NCBI GenBank assembly: GCA_964035575.1
Contig: OZ037836.1
Span: forward strand, 1 to 64,000
DNA: 64,000 nt
Origin: Rhynchopus sp. YZ270_cl-10
Lineage: Eukaryota; Euglenozoa; Diplonemea; Diplonemida; Diplonemidae
Direction of reading: 5' to 3'
Made by a program: the position numbers and the translations under genes. Under the pieces are notes generated by a model that was not told the DNA's origin, ran no database searches, and worked only from the letters and a program-made list of their open reading frames with translations. This document shows, one piece after another, positions 13,380 through 24,300 of this stretch. Positions within the stretch are counted from its first letter, which is position 1; each line of letters opens with the position of its first letter.

Positions 13380-13388
13380 AAAATTTTT
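13380..13388. repeat. 9-bp target-site duplication, left copy (AAAATTTTT)
   Basis: The uninterrupted satellite reads CAATTTAAAATTTTTTGAAA. At the insertion the 9 bases AAAATTTTT are present on both sides of the element. Nine bases is the usual duplication length for Mutator-like transposons. Confidence 0.95.
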
Positions 13389-13458
13389 GGGGAATAGTCA
13401 GTTATGCCCTACCCTTTTTTTGAAATGGTCAGAGATACCCGAAAATAAGTTCAGATAT
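13389..13458 (+). repeat. MULE terminal inverted repeat, left (70 bp)
   Basis: It begins GGGGAATAGTCAGTTATG and ends AAGTTCAGATAT. It matches the reverse complement of 19988-20057 at 69 of 70 positions, with a G/A difference at position 18. Its inner part, GGTCAGAGATACCCGAAAAT, is repeated in tandem just inside, suggesting several transposase binding sites. Confidence 0.96.
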
Positions 13459-13467
13459 TGGTCAGAG

Positions 13468-13559
13468 ATACCCGAAAATAAGTTCAGATATTGGTCAGAG
13501 ATGCCCCATTTTCAAAAATAGGGCATAACTGACCAATATCTGAACTTATTTTCGGGTAT
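13468..13559. repeat. Subterminal fold-back in the MULE left end
   Basis: A perfect 31-bp inverted repeat (13468-13498 and 13529-13559) is built from the same motif as the terminal repeat (ATACCCGAAAATAAGTTCAG). A smaller inverted repeat, ATGCCC/GGGCAT, lies in the 30-nt loop. Related motifs in both orientations continue to about 13660, and mirror forms occur at 19880-19990 near the right end. Confidence 0.93.
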
Positions 13560-13656
13560 TTCGGGTATCTCTGACTATTTCTCAACTTATTTTCGGGCAT
13601 GTCTGACCATATCGCCAACTTTTTTCGGGTACCCCAAAAAAGTTGGTTTTCGGGTA

Positions 13657-13831
13657 TACCCAGATACCCAGATACCCAGATACCCAGATACCCAGATACC
13701 CAGATACCCAGATACCCAGATACCCAGATACCCAGATACCCAGATACCCAGATACCCAGATACCCAGATACCCAGATACCCAGATACCCAGATACCCAGA
13801 TACCCAGATACCCAGATACCCAGATACCCAG
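13657..13831. repeat. (TACCCAGA)n 8-bp minisatellite inside the MULE
   Basis: About 22 perfect copies of TACCCAGA span 175 bp, followed by degenerate TACCCAGGTCCAGG and TACCCAGGAACAGG. Related TACCCAGG units also occur near 14215-14240. All frames on both strands stay open, giving GYLGIWVS or RYPDTQIP peptides that are by-products. Confidence 0.95.
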
Positions 13832-15967
13832 GTCCAGGTACCCAGGAACAGGAAAAAAGTCGTGAAAAAGCAACCACAGCTCCACATGACAAACACAAAA
13901 GTGTCAGTCACGTGGGGCATTCATGCACTGAGGAGATAATGTTCCAACAATTTACAAGAAAGATTACTTAACCTACTGCTGGAAATTGCCAGGTCGTAGT
14001 AACACACAAAGTGTGCCTCCGTTCGGGAAGACCGGATATTCTAGAGACCAAAAAGGACTCAAGAATATCTTCCGGTAGTCAAGGTAGAACCGAGTGAACG
14101 GCCCAAGACCCCCGTGGAGAAGTTAAATGTTGTAATGCTATCAGGTAGAAACTGCGACCACTGTCTTACCCTCCTCAATGCATGGTGGTTGATGTCTTCC
14201 ACAACAAATTTCCTGTACCCAGGTACCCAGGTTCCCAGACCCACGCAGTACCACGTCGCAGTACTACGCAAAATTTACCACCAGACCCTGTCTTCGTGCA
14301 CCTGAAGTACAACGCCGCAGACAGGCCAAACATGCGTTGGACTCAGAGGAATGCCCGCTGTGCAGGTATCATGAGAACCAACTCCCAGCAACAAGGGGCG
14401 CCTTTTGGCGGGCGTTGTTGAGGGTGTTTGGGGTGCAAAGTTTTCCACAATTTTGATGCGCGGGTACAGAAGTGTTATCTTGTTCTTTCATCTCTAAGAA
14501 ATGTAAATGTCAATCGCGTTTAACTACCACTAGGGCTTGTTTAGTGAACCCACGAGGGGTCGAAGGGGGTTGGTTATCCCATATCTATCAAAGGTTGTGT
14601 CGACCAGGCGAATCCACTATGTTACGCTGTATGATGATAAATCCGAAGAAATAACAGTGCATAGCAACTGCAGGAAGTTTGTTAAAAAGAGTGCCTCACG
14701 CTACACAAACCACCACCCGCGATTGACTTAGATGTTATAACAAAGAGAATTCAGAACAAAACAACACCCTGCCCCATACACACTAAATTGTCATGCTTCA
14801 AGAACATGCCTGGGCCAAAATTACTGTGACAAAAAGGCAACAAGACCCACAAGGAGTGTGAATTGTGCACTGGTTTTCTGGGGGAACAAGCAATATTTTC
14901 TCGTGTCTAGTCCTCCGCAAGCAGAGGACAGACTTTCCGGAAGGTTTCCAAAGTCGAATTTCTTGCACTAGCTATGCTCCCTGGGTTAATGGCTATAGCA
15001 GTGACTGACAGAGTGTTCCCACCCCCCTTTCCACCCCATATGTTCGCTCGTTCTGCACAGTTGGTTCTCGATGTTGCACTCATTGCGATACCTGTTTAAA
15101 AGTGAATTTGTGAGTGGTGGGGAAATTAAAGAAGGTAACTTCTGAAAAAAATAAGTTGGCCTGAGGGTGTAAAGAGACTTTTGGAGGGAATACGAGTTGA
15201 CAGCTTTCAGGGCCGAGCAGCATATCTAATATATTATGCACAAAATGACCCCTTATCGGATTCGTCCTAGGGTAAGACACCATGAGGTGGAGGGACACAC
15301 AATGAGGCAGGACAAGATAAAGATAGACGTGCAAGGGATGGCGTAGGAGTAGACGGCCTTGACGCAGGAACGAAGAGGTCCAGCATCCAGTGTACTGTAC
15401 AGCAGTACACATACATATGCACAATCAAACGAGAAGGGCATAAAAGATACATAAAAGATACATAAAAGATAGCCAAAATGGAGGCGCTTCTGCTTAACGG
15501 TACACTGCTAGAGCAGCAAAAAAATACGGACGTCAAAGCGAAAAAAACAACAACAAAGATGGAAAGGGATGCGAAACAGAAGGTTTAAATACGTGTTTTT
15601 ATTTTTTTTTATTGATAAATTGATGACGTGTAGACAACTCCGAACGAAAATAAATTGATTGGAAGGGGGGTAGGGTTGAGTCATACCTAAACAGCAAACC
15701 CATCAGTCAGTAGCTTCTAATCAGCGAAAATGGGTACTACGAAATTGGGTATTAGAAAAACCGAAAAAAAACAGAGGGGGCCTCAGGGGAGGGGTCTCTC
15801 GTTTTTTTTAGCCTGGTCGGGGTCATGTCTCTCTCTGATAGCGTTCTTTTTTCATTCAGCATGTTTTGATTGGGAGTGGGTTGTGCAAGCGAAGCAAGGC
15901 TCTGGGGTATTGGAAAAGAAAAAAAAAGAAAAGTTTGGTAATGGTTTTTGCTGTTGTTTCAAATCAT
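13832..15967. other. MULE left internal region, no recognised gene
   Basis: About 2.1 kb lies between the minisatellite and the transposase stop codon. Open frames here are at most about 114 codons and show no family I recognise. A short ATAAAAGATAC-type tandem lies at about 15440-15470. Two TTTATT hexamers near 15606-15622 would read AATAAA on the minus strand, so they could serve as the transposase polyadenylation signal, some 350 bp after its stop. The region could be captured host DNA, but nothing in it proves that. Confidence 0.6.
14693..14718 (+). repeat. 26-bp direct repeat inside the MULE (copy 1; copy 2 at 19649-19674)
   Basis: GCCTCACGCTACACAAACCA and the six bases that follow it are identical at the two places, near the left third and near the right end of the element, in the same orientation. 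The sequence after it (GCGATT versus ACGACT) is similar but diverged. The duplication may come from an internal rearrangement of the element. Confidence 0.85.
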
Positions 15968-18900
15968 TCAAATCATAGTATTCGCTTTCGCACGGATTCT
16001 GTCAGCAATGTCTGTTTTTTTCCCCCCTTGCCCCAGTTTTCTTTGTCTGGCTTCAGCTTTCAATAGCTTCGCCGACAATGCTACGAGCTTTGTCACTCGG
16101 AAGGGTTGATACACCCGGACACGCTCTTCAGGGTTTCCAGGGTTTTCTACAAAACAGATTTCCAAAACATCTGCCTCACTTTCAAACTCTTGTTCAAGAT
16201 TATCAGTATCTTTGACAATATATTTGCCATTCTCTGTCCGAAGCGCAACAATCCAATGTGTGTTGTCTCCATCTTGTGGAGGACCAAATAAAATAGTCTC
16301 CTCATCTGGACAAGGGACCAACCCCCAGTGAGTAACCCTAAGGCCCTTACTCAAACACAAATTTGCAATGGCGTTAAAAGTAAAATATCCCCCATCCATC
16401 ACATTTTCGTGAGTGGCAGAAACGACCCTCGACAACGCATTGCTCAACATGCTCTGGGCATGTATCGCCAGCGAGTAGGGGATACGCTCTTCATCATAGT
16501 GCGTGAACAACCAGTTGCAGGCCGCCCACGCACATTCCCCCTCCACCCTCCCTTCCCCAGAAATAAGATGCTTGCTCACTGGGATCCGAATGTCCGGGTC
16601 TCCAGACAACTGAGCGTGTTCCTCGTCCCCCGCACTTTCATTTTCTACCCCCTTTGTTTTGTTTTCTTTTTTCCCCCCTCCGTTTTTTTTTTTTTGTTCC
16701 TCTAGCCACCACCCGGGGATCACGTTGTTGCAAATACGCTTTCCCCGGTACGTGGCAGCGTGCCCCCTCAGGCCGCACCGCGAACACTGCTTCTCGCGTT
16801 CGCCAACACACAGAATTTTCCTTTTTTTTTTGGGGGCTCCGCGGGGGTTCGCATCGTTCAGCATAGGCTGAAGACCCGTGTCCGGGAGGTCAATGAGGTC
16901 CTCGGGGACGGTCGCTGATTCAACAATCAGGTACAGGTTCCTCAGGGACTCCATTTTTAAAAATGGAGCTACACACGACATGGGGTCGTGTGTAGTGTTG
17001 CGGTCGGGTCTGTTCTCATTTGCGGCGCACAGCAAATGCGAGCATGGGAGGCCCTCGAGAGATGGGCGTCGGCACGTGCATGTGTTCTCCGCCGTGTTCA
17101 CTGTGAAAGGAGCGCCACCATCCTCCATCACCTCCACCACGTCCTCCACTTGCGTGGGGGTACATACCAGCCTTCGTGACTTCTCGATGGAATTCTCAAG
17201 GAGAGTGCGGTGAGCAGGGTCGGTCAGTCGCTCAAGTCCAGTAGCTGGGGGTACGTCCTATTTGTGTTTTGTTTTTGTTTTGTTTTTGTTCAGGAAAAAA
17301 TGTTGGAGTAATACCTGCAGTTCGGCACTCCTCGTGGCGAACCACTCCATGGTGATTCTGCGCCATGCCACGTGGAGTGATATCACTCCCTTGCTGCGTG
17401 CCTCCAGGAGAGCCGCATTCATGCATTCACTAGCATTTTGCGTGTACTCTCCGCACCTGTAGCCAACAATGTGGCAGTCCGCCCATCGGTCCTTCACTGA
17501 CCGCAGGGCTTGCACCAACCTAGGGTGCCTACGCTCCACGTCCTGCAGCGCCGCCTCCAGCCCCTCGGCGGTCTTCTCCTTCGCCAGCCGAAACACCTCA
17601 CCCGAGACCGCTGACCGCTTCCCCGCCGCCGCAGCTCCCCCGCTCAGGTTGCCGGCAAGGTGCTTGACACAAGCAGCCGAGCAAGCATCCGGGAACGCAC
17701 TGTCGAGTTCGACACCAAGACCTAATAATGGTGTATGCGTGTGTGGAGAGTATAAGAAGAGAGGGGTATACCTTTTAACCTATCAGATATGATAAGCTCA
17801 CCGTCTACTCTGCCAAACGCTGCCACAAAGTGCTGAGAAAAATATCTCCAGCAGCTTGTGTCCTCTTGCTTACAAAATGTAATTGCAAGTGGAACGACTC
17901 TGCGCTGCGCGTCTTTCGTCACTGCAATGAGCAGTGTACCCACAATGGGTCCTGTGAGGTGACATCCATCGAGAAAGATCACGGGAAGACAGAAAGGAAA
18001 AGCCCGAATGGCCTGTGGCAAGGCAACAAACGAGCGAAGGAAGTGCTCCACTGGGGCCTGTCCTTCGGGGGCGCGGTTCTCCTTCTCCAAGTGCGTGAAC
18101 GCACCTTCGTTGGCCGCCGCCAGACGGAGGAGGTACTCGGGGAATTGCCCGAATTCCTTCACCATGTCCCCCGAGACCACCTCTTCTGCCTTCCGCTTCA
18201 TCCGCTGTGCCGTGCTCTGAGACACGGCCACACCACTCTCCCTCCGAAGAGAGGACTTGGCGTTCACAGCGGACTTAGCCCCCGCCAGAGTGGACGGTTT
18301 CTCGGCAGCAAGGAAGGCACTTATGCCGTGCTGCGTGGAGGCGGTGGTGGAGGTGCAAGTGTGCTTGCCGACTTTGTTAACTCTCACACCCCCCTCTGAT
18401 CCCAGCTTGGGCCCCGCGGTCACCTTCCACTGACAAGTAACTTCCGCACAGATCCACGTAGCGCGACCACCCTCACGGCGCTTCACTGTGAAGGTCCACC
18501 CCCTCTCCAAGCCGTGCCGCCGCATGGCATCCCTGACAGCGTCGAGCGAGTCATGCTCAGACCCGACTGCGTACGCTGCTGCCAGAGGGCAGGGAGCGGT
18601 CGTGGCTGCTGCTGCTGTTGATGCTGCTGCTGGCTGAGGCTGAGGTGGCAGTGAAGTTGCTGGCGGCAGTGAAGGAGGTGGGGGCAGTGAAGTTGCCGGT
18701 GGCAGTGAAGATGTTGTCGGCAGTGAAGATGTTGGTGGCAGTGAAGATGTTGGTGGCAGTGAAGTTGCTGGTGGGGGCGGTGGGGCTGACGTGTTACACA
18801 TGTCCTGAGGGGCTGAGTGCGTGAAGGGCGGCTGGGGGACTGGCTGCATGAAGTGGGAGTGGGGGTAGGGGGCTGGAGAGTGAGGTTGGAAGAACGAGTA

Positions 18901-19020
18901 TCTGTACGATACCGCTACTCCTGCCAACAACTCCGCCCTGAGCGACTGGAATTCCGCGTCGCTCAGATTACCCGAGCGATGATGGGCCACAAGCTCACTA
19001 AGTCTATCTAAGCTGGACAT
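15968..19020 (-). CDS. MULE transposase, 3 exons, 981 aa, with cysteine-peptidase-like region and SAP-like tail
   Basis: This gene encodes the cut-and-paste transposase of the surrounding MULE. Exons are 19020-17772, 17721-17315 and 17257-15968, and both introns (50 and 57 nt) are GT-AG and in phase. Domains in order: a SHOCT-like helical motif (residues 4-35); a proline/alanine-rich linker (45-150); a MuDR/WRKY-GCM-like zinc-binding DNA-binding domain (158-222; C191, C196, H220, C222); and the MULE DDE domain with D351 (FLDGCHL), D413 (ISDRLKG, spanning the first splice) and E515 (NASECMN). These are followed by a SWIM zinc finger (C612, C614, C624, H626), a basic APKKKRK stretch with a zinc knuckle (C710, C713, H718, C728), a papain-like-fold peptidase candidate (C794, H886, D902) and a SAP-like motif (about 944-975). 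The ATG at 19018-19020 opens the frame; nothing upstream extends it. The transposase assignment is firm. The peptidase assignment is inference, with Josephin or OTU as the closest idea. Confidence 0.93.
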
Positions 19021-19830
19021 ATTTTTTTTACTCGGGGATCTCCCTTATTTTTTTTTCTTCTGTGCGGAGGCATGGATGGGGCGGGAGGGGGCTGGCCTCT
19101 GGCTAAGGGCAAAAATTGGCCTTGGGAGCGGGGTGGGGGTCTTTGCGGGTCTTGTACGAAGTCTTGAGGGGGAGTGCAATGAGGTAGAACCGACACATTT
19201 TAATAGTGTAATCGCGCAGCAGAACCGAAACACGCACGTCATGCAATACAGCAGAAACATATTTGATGGTGCAATCCGCGCAGCAAAAGCCCGCAGGGCC
19301 AAAAAAAAGGGGGGGAGTGTCTTGGTACCCGAATTTCTAGTACCATTTAGGATAATACCCAGGGCATAATACATTATCCTAAATTATTTTTGTACTTTTG
19401 TTTTTCTGACTTTTTTTCATTTCAATATCTGTAACCTCTACACGCTTTTACAGCAGGTTTGAGGTGATACTTCCGGCCGGAGGGCTGAGGAAGGGCATTC
19501 TTTTTTTCTCTGTGTGTTTGTTTTTTTGTTAGGTTTGAGGTGATACTTCCGGAGGGCTGAGGAAGGGCATTCTTTTTTTTCTCTGTGTGTTTGTTTTTTT
19601 GTTGTAGACTTTTCGGTATTGTGCGCCCCATTATACTCCCCCAAGATTGCCTCACGCTACACAAACCACCACCCACGACTCAAAAACGCGTTTTAGACCC
19701 CTAGAAAGGCCCAAAACCGCTCAATTCTTGCTGGAATTGAAAAATTGGGCACTTTTAGGGTATGACCAAAAAAAATTTCGAGAGTTCAGTTAGCACAGAG
19801 GCGCACCTTAGAAGGGCAAAAAATAGTGGA
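19021..19830. other. MULE right internal region, presumed promoter and 5' leader of the transposase gene
   Basis: No gene is seen here. The region lies upstream of the minus-strand transposase gene and must hold its promoter if the gene is autonomous, but I could not pick a convincing core promoter. It contains a 73-76-bp tandem duplication and the second copy of the 26-bp direct repeat (19649-19674). Confidence 0.5.
19455..19603. repeat. Tandem duplication of 73-76 bp upstream of the transposase gene
   Basis: Two copies (19455-19530 and 19531-19603) each begin AGGTTTGAGGTGATACTTCC, then GGAGGGCTGAGGAAGGGCAT, then T-rich sequence with CTCTGTGTGTTTG. They differ by a 4-bp insertion and by T-run length. 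Confidence 0.92.
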
Positions 19831-19879
19831 TTTGGGGTACCCACTTTTTTGGGGTACCCAAAAAAGTGGGTACCCCAAA
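19831..19879. other. Perfect 20-bp palindrome near the MULE right end
   Basis: TTTGGGGTACCCACTTTTTT, a 9-nt GGGGTACCC spacer, then the exact reverse complement. A related GGGTACCCCAAAAAAGT lies at the left end near 13628, so this is a shared subterminal motif of the element. Confidence 0.9.
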
Positions 19880-19987
19880 TAAGTTCAGAGATGCCCGAAA
19901 AAAGTTCAGATATACCCGAAAATAAGTTCAAATACCCGAAAATAAGTTCAGATATAGTCGGTTATGCCCTATTTCTGGTTTTCGGGT

Positions 19988-20057
19988 ATATCTGAACTTA
20001 TTTTCGGGTATCTCTGACCATTTCAAAAAAAGGGTAGGGTATAACTGACTATTCCCC
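19988..20057 (-). repeat. MULE terminal inverted repeat, right (70 bp)
   Basis: The reverse complement begins GGGGAATAGTCAGTTATA and matches the left repeat at 69 of 70 positions. Inside it, motif copies in mixed orientation continue to about 19880. Confidence 0.96.
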
Positions 20058-20066
20058 AAAATTTTT
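20058..20066. repeat. 9-bp target-site duplication, right copy (AAAATTTTT)
   Basis: It is identical to 13380-13388. Satellite unit 5 continues from here without loss. Confidence 0.95.
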
Positions 20067-21059
20067 TGAAAAAACATGAGATCTGGATAAAAGTTTTGAC
20101 TGTACCTGTGGAAGGTGGGATTTTGCCTGTGTTTTGACTTTTTTTTTCAGTAAATAAACTTCTACTCATCTCCGGAGGCCGTCCGAGGTCGCAATTAACT
20201 CATTTTGACAATTTAGGGCCATATACCGCCCGTTTTTTCAAAAAGTTGAAAATTTTGGCCCCCAGGATTGGGTACAGCGTGTACTGAACCCAGATTTTCG
20301 AAAAATCTCAACTTTTGAAATTGGTCACTTATGGCAGCATGTATCTGACACCCAATTTTGACTTTTCCCGTGAATCCATTTTGGTGCATATACACTATCT
20401 GGCACCCCTGAGTCCATTGCGGGGTCGTTTTTCCAAAACGTCGACCGGACTAATACCTAATATGACCCTGGGTATAGCGTACCGTCTCAGAAACACCCCA
20501 AAATCAGTGTTTTTGAAGGGTTGTCACAGCTAAAATCGATGAAAAAATGTCAAAATCACTTTCCCGTGACCCAATAGCGTGAAATATGGCCCATGTGGGC
20601 CCCCAGGACCTATAACACCCCCAATCGGTCGAAACCATGCATATTTTACACCCCCAGATACATGTGCCCATGGGGTGCCAGACCCCAAAATCATGATTTT
20701 TTCATGATTTTTGGCCGGATGCACTGACCAGCAGGGCCATACCGTCTACCGGGGCAACCATATTTTTGAAAACTCGGCCTTGCATAGGGCCCAGTATGTC
20801 CCACAGGGTATATTGCCCCAGTATCAGGTCCCCGCACAAGCCAAACCAATATTTTAAAATTGATTTTTTTGAAAAAAATATTTTTCAAAAAAAATCGTGA
20901 TTTTTGGGATTTTGGTGATTTTTACAGTTTTGCACACCCTGAAAATCGGTTTTTTCGGCTCCGCAGGTGAAATATCGACATAATTTAGGTATGTTATGTG
21001 CATAATATACCCATTAGAGCCCATTCAAGTCACATTCCGACCATTTTTCCTGAAAAGGA

Positions 21060-21349
21060 GCTCCAGTCTCAGTGTCTTGCTGAGATCCCGCCTTAATTCC
21101 CGCTACACAATTTCACAGCTCCAGTCTGAGCGTCTCGCTGAGATCCCGCCTTAATTCCCGCTACACAATTTCACGGCTCCAGTCTGAGCGTCTCGCTGAG
21201 ATCCCGCCTTAATTCCCGCTACACAATTTCACGGCTCCAGTCTGAGCGTCTCGCTGAGATCCCGCCTTAATTCCCGCTACACAATTTCACGGCTCCAGTC
21301 TGAGCGTCTCGCTGAGATCCCGCCTTAATTCCCGCTACACAACTTCACA
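21060..21349. repeat. 58-bp minisatellite expanded to 5 copies (unit 6)
   Basis: An extra identical middle copy lengthens this unit by 58 bp. The unit also carries the 7-base loss seen in unit 3, giving a total of 1,902 bp. Confidence 0.93.
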
Positions 21350-24300
21350 GTGTCTAGCTGACACCCAGCCTGAGTACCCTCTACAAAGGTCTGAAGACCA
21401 CAAAAAACACCCTATTTTTGACCCTGAAAACATGATTTTAGCAAATAGGGCAACTAGTTTGGTGATGCAGCGACCGACTCATGGGCCCAGTATGTCCAAC
21501 AGGGCCATATGTTTGGTAAATTGTACCGGGGGCAAGGGGATGTACAAAAAAAAAGTGGATTTTTTACCTTAAAAAAATGGCCAAAAATAGGCCAAAAATG
21601 GCCATTTTTCGGCCATGTGACCCCCACAGCAACCCTATATAGACCCCTAAAAACCTAATACTTTTTTCCCAGCGATGTGTCCTGGGGGCCCTTCGGGCCC
21701 CCAGGACACATTGCAACCCCGTTTTTTCAAAAAGTTGGCCCTACGGGCCAACTTTTTGAGGTGGCCTGTAGGGTGACCCCTTCAAAAAGCTGGAACCCGG
21801 ATTTTGGGGTCAGGGGTCCGTTTATGCACTTTTATGTATAAAAAAATGTCTGGGGCGAGAAAATGCAAATTTTTGCCTGCAAACACACTGCATACTACTA
21901 CAGGACCATATTCCATCTTATCAGGAAAAATTTCGGAGGTGTTAGTCATAAAAACAATTTAAAATTTTTTGAAAAAACATGAGATCTGGATAAAAGTTTT
22001 GACTGTACCTGTGGAAGGTGGGATTTTGCCTGTGTTTTGACTTTTTTTTCAGTAAATAAACTTCTACTCATCTCCGGAGGCCGTCCGAGGTCGCAATTAA
22101 CTCATTTTGACAATTTAGGGCCATATACCGCCCGTTTTTTCAAAAAGTTGAAAATTTTGGCCCCCAGGATTGGGTACAGCGTGTACTGAACCCAGATTTT
22201 CGAAAAATCTCAACTTTTGAAATTGGTCACTTATGGCAGCATGTATCTGACACCCAATTTTGACTTTTCCCGTGAATCCATTTTGGTGCATATACACTAT
22301 CTGGCACCCCTGAGTCCATTGCGGGGTCGTTTTTCCAAAACGTCGACCGGACTAATACCTAATATGACCCTGGGTATAGCGTACCGTCTCAGAAACACCC
22401 CAAAATCAGTGTTTTTGAAGGGTTGTCACAGCTAAAATCGATGAAAAAATGTCAAAATCACTTTCCCGTGACCCAATAGCGTGAAATATGGCCCATGTGG
22501 GCCCCCAGGACCTATAACACCCCCAATCGGTCGAAACCATGCATATTTTACACCCCCAGATACATGTGCCCATGGGGTGCCAGACCCCAAAATCATGATT
22601 TTTTCATGATTTTTGGCCGGATGCACTGACCAGCAGGGCCATACCGTCTACCGGGGCAACCATATTTTTGAAAACTCGGCCTTGCATAGGGCCCAGTATG
22701 TCCCACAGGGTATATTGCCCCAGTATCAGGTCCCCGCACAAGCCAAACCAATATTTTAAAATTGATTTTTTTGAAAAAAATATTTTTCAAAAAAAATCGT
22801 GATTTTTGGGATTTTGGTGATTTTTACAGTTTTGCACACCCTGAAAATCGGTTTTTTCGGCTCCGCAGGTGAAATATCGACATAATTTAGGTATGTTATG
22901 TGCATAATATACCCATTAGAGCCCATTCAAGTCACATTCCGACCATTTTTCCTGAAAAGGAGCTCCAGTCTCAGTGTCTTGCTGAGATCCCGCCTTAATT
23001 CCCGCTACACAATTTCACAGCTCCAGTCTGAGCGTCTCGCTGAGATCCCGCCTTAATTCCCGCTACACAATTTCACGGCTCCAGTCTGAGCGTCTCGCTG
23101 AGATCCCGCCTTAATTCCCGCTACACAATTTCACGGCTCCAGTCTGAGCGTCTCGCTGAGATCCCGCCTTAATTCCCGCTACACAACTTCACAGTGTCTA
23201 GCTGACACCCAGCCTGAGTACCCTCTACAAAGGTCTGAAGACCACAAAAAACACCCTATTTTTGACCCTGAAAACATGATTTTAGCAAATAGGGCAACTA
23301 GTTTGGTGATGCAGCGACCGACTCATGGGCCCAGTATGTCCAACAGGGCCATATGTTTGGTAAATTGTACCGGGGGCAAGGGGATGTACAAAAAAAAAGT
23401 GGATTTTTTACCTTACCAGTAAAAAAATGGCCAAAAATAGGCCAAAAATGGCCATTTTTCGGCCATGTGACCCCCACAGCAACCCTATATAGACCCCTAA
23501 AAACCTAATACTTTTTTCCCAGCGATGTGTCCTGGGGGCCCTTCGGGCCCCCAGGACACATTGCAACCCCGTTTTTTCAAAAAGTTGGCCCTACGGGCCA
23601 ACTTTTTGAGGTGGCCTGTAGGGTGACCCCTTCAAAAAGCTGGAACCCGGATTTTGGGGTCAGGGGTCCGTTTATGCACTTTTATGTATAAAAAAATGTC
23701 TGGGGCGAGAAAATGCAAATTTTTGCCTGCAAACACACTGCATACTACTACAGGACCATATTCCATCTTATCAGGAAAAATTTCGGAGGTGTTAGTCATA
23801 AAAACAATTTAAAATTTTTTGAAAAAACATGAGATCTGGATAAAAGTTTTGACTGTACCTGTGGAAGGTGGGATTTTGCCTGTGTTTTGACTTTTTTTTT
23901 CAGTAAATAAACTTCTACTCATCTCCGGAGGCCGTCCGAGGTCGCAATTAACTCATTTTGACAATTTAGGGCCATATACCGCCCGTTTTTTCAAAAAGTT
24001 GAAAATTTTGGCCCCCAGGATTGGGTACAGCGTGTACTGAACCCAGATTTTCGAAAAATCTCAACTTTTGAAATTGGTCACTTATGGCAGCATGTATCTG
24101 ACACCCAATTTTGACTTTTCCCGTGAATCCATTTTGGTGCATATACACTATCTGGCACCCCTGAGTCCATTGCGGGGTCGTTTTTCCAAAACGTCGACCG
24201 GACTAATACCTAATATGACCCTGGGTATAGCGTACCGTCTCAGAAACACCCCAAAATCAGTGTTTTTGAAGGGTTGTCACAGCTAAAATCGATGAAAAAA

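Larger units (their letters stand above)
4811..13388. repeat. 1,851-bp macrosatellite, left block (units 1-5, unit 5 interrupted)
   Basis: Head-to-tail units start at 4811, 6662, 8513, 10357 and 12208, taking CCATACCGTCTACCGG as the arbitrary start. The period is 1,851 bp, except unit 3 (8513-10356), which is 1,844 bp because it lacks a 6-bp ACCAGT near 9289 and one T in a T-run near 9768. Unit 5 is split by the MULE at 13389 and resumes at 20067. Each unit holds a 58-bp minisatellite, two perfect hairpins, AT-rich stretches and several copies of a GGGCCCAGTATGTCC-like motif. Short open frames of 60-72 codons recur in every unit, but they only reflect copying of the DNA. I see no gene, tRNA or rRNA in the unit. 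Confidence 0.97.
13389..20057 (-). mobile_element. Complete-looking Mutator-like element (MULE), 6,669 bp
   Basis: The element is bounded by 70-bp terminal inverted repeats with a single mismatch and a 9-bp target duplication, and it interrupts satellite unit 5, which is otherwise exactly 1,851 bp long. It contains one recognisable gene, a three-exon MULE transposase on the minus strand (15968-19020). About 2.1 kb on the left and 0.8 kb on the right between the gene and the ends is non-coding as far as I can see, with subterminal fold-back repeats, an 8-bp minisatellite and a 26-bp direct repeat. The near-identical ends and intact gene suggest a recent insertion, later than amplification of the satellite. 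The terminal four bases are GGGG. Confidence 0.96.

Noticed and set aside
13484-13939. Open frames of GYLGIWVS or RYPDTQIP repeats on both strands
   Set aside because: They are by-products of the TACCCAGA minisatellite in the MULE.
17258-17596. Middle transposase segment as a separate small gene
   Set aside because: The apparent start codon there is GTG, and the frame joins exons 1 and 3 in phase through good GT-AG sites, completing the catalytic domain.
16328-18399. Plus-strand open frames of up to 189 codons over the transposase gene
   Set aside because: They are shadows of the minus-strand exons, with low-complexity or motif-free translations.
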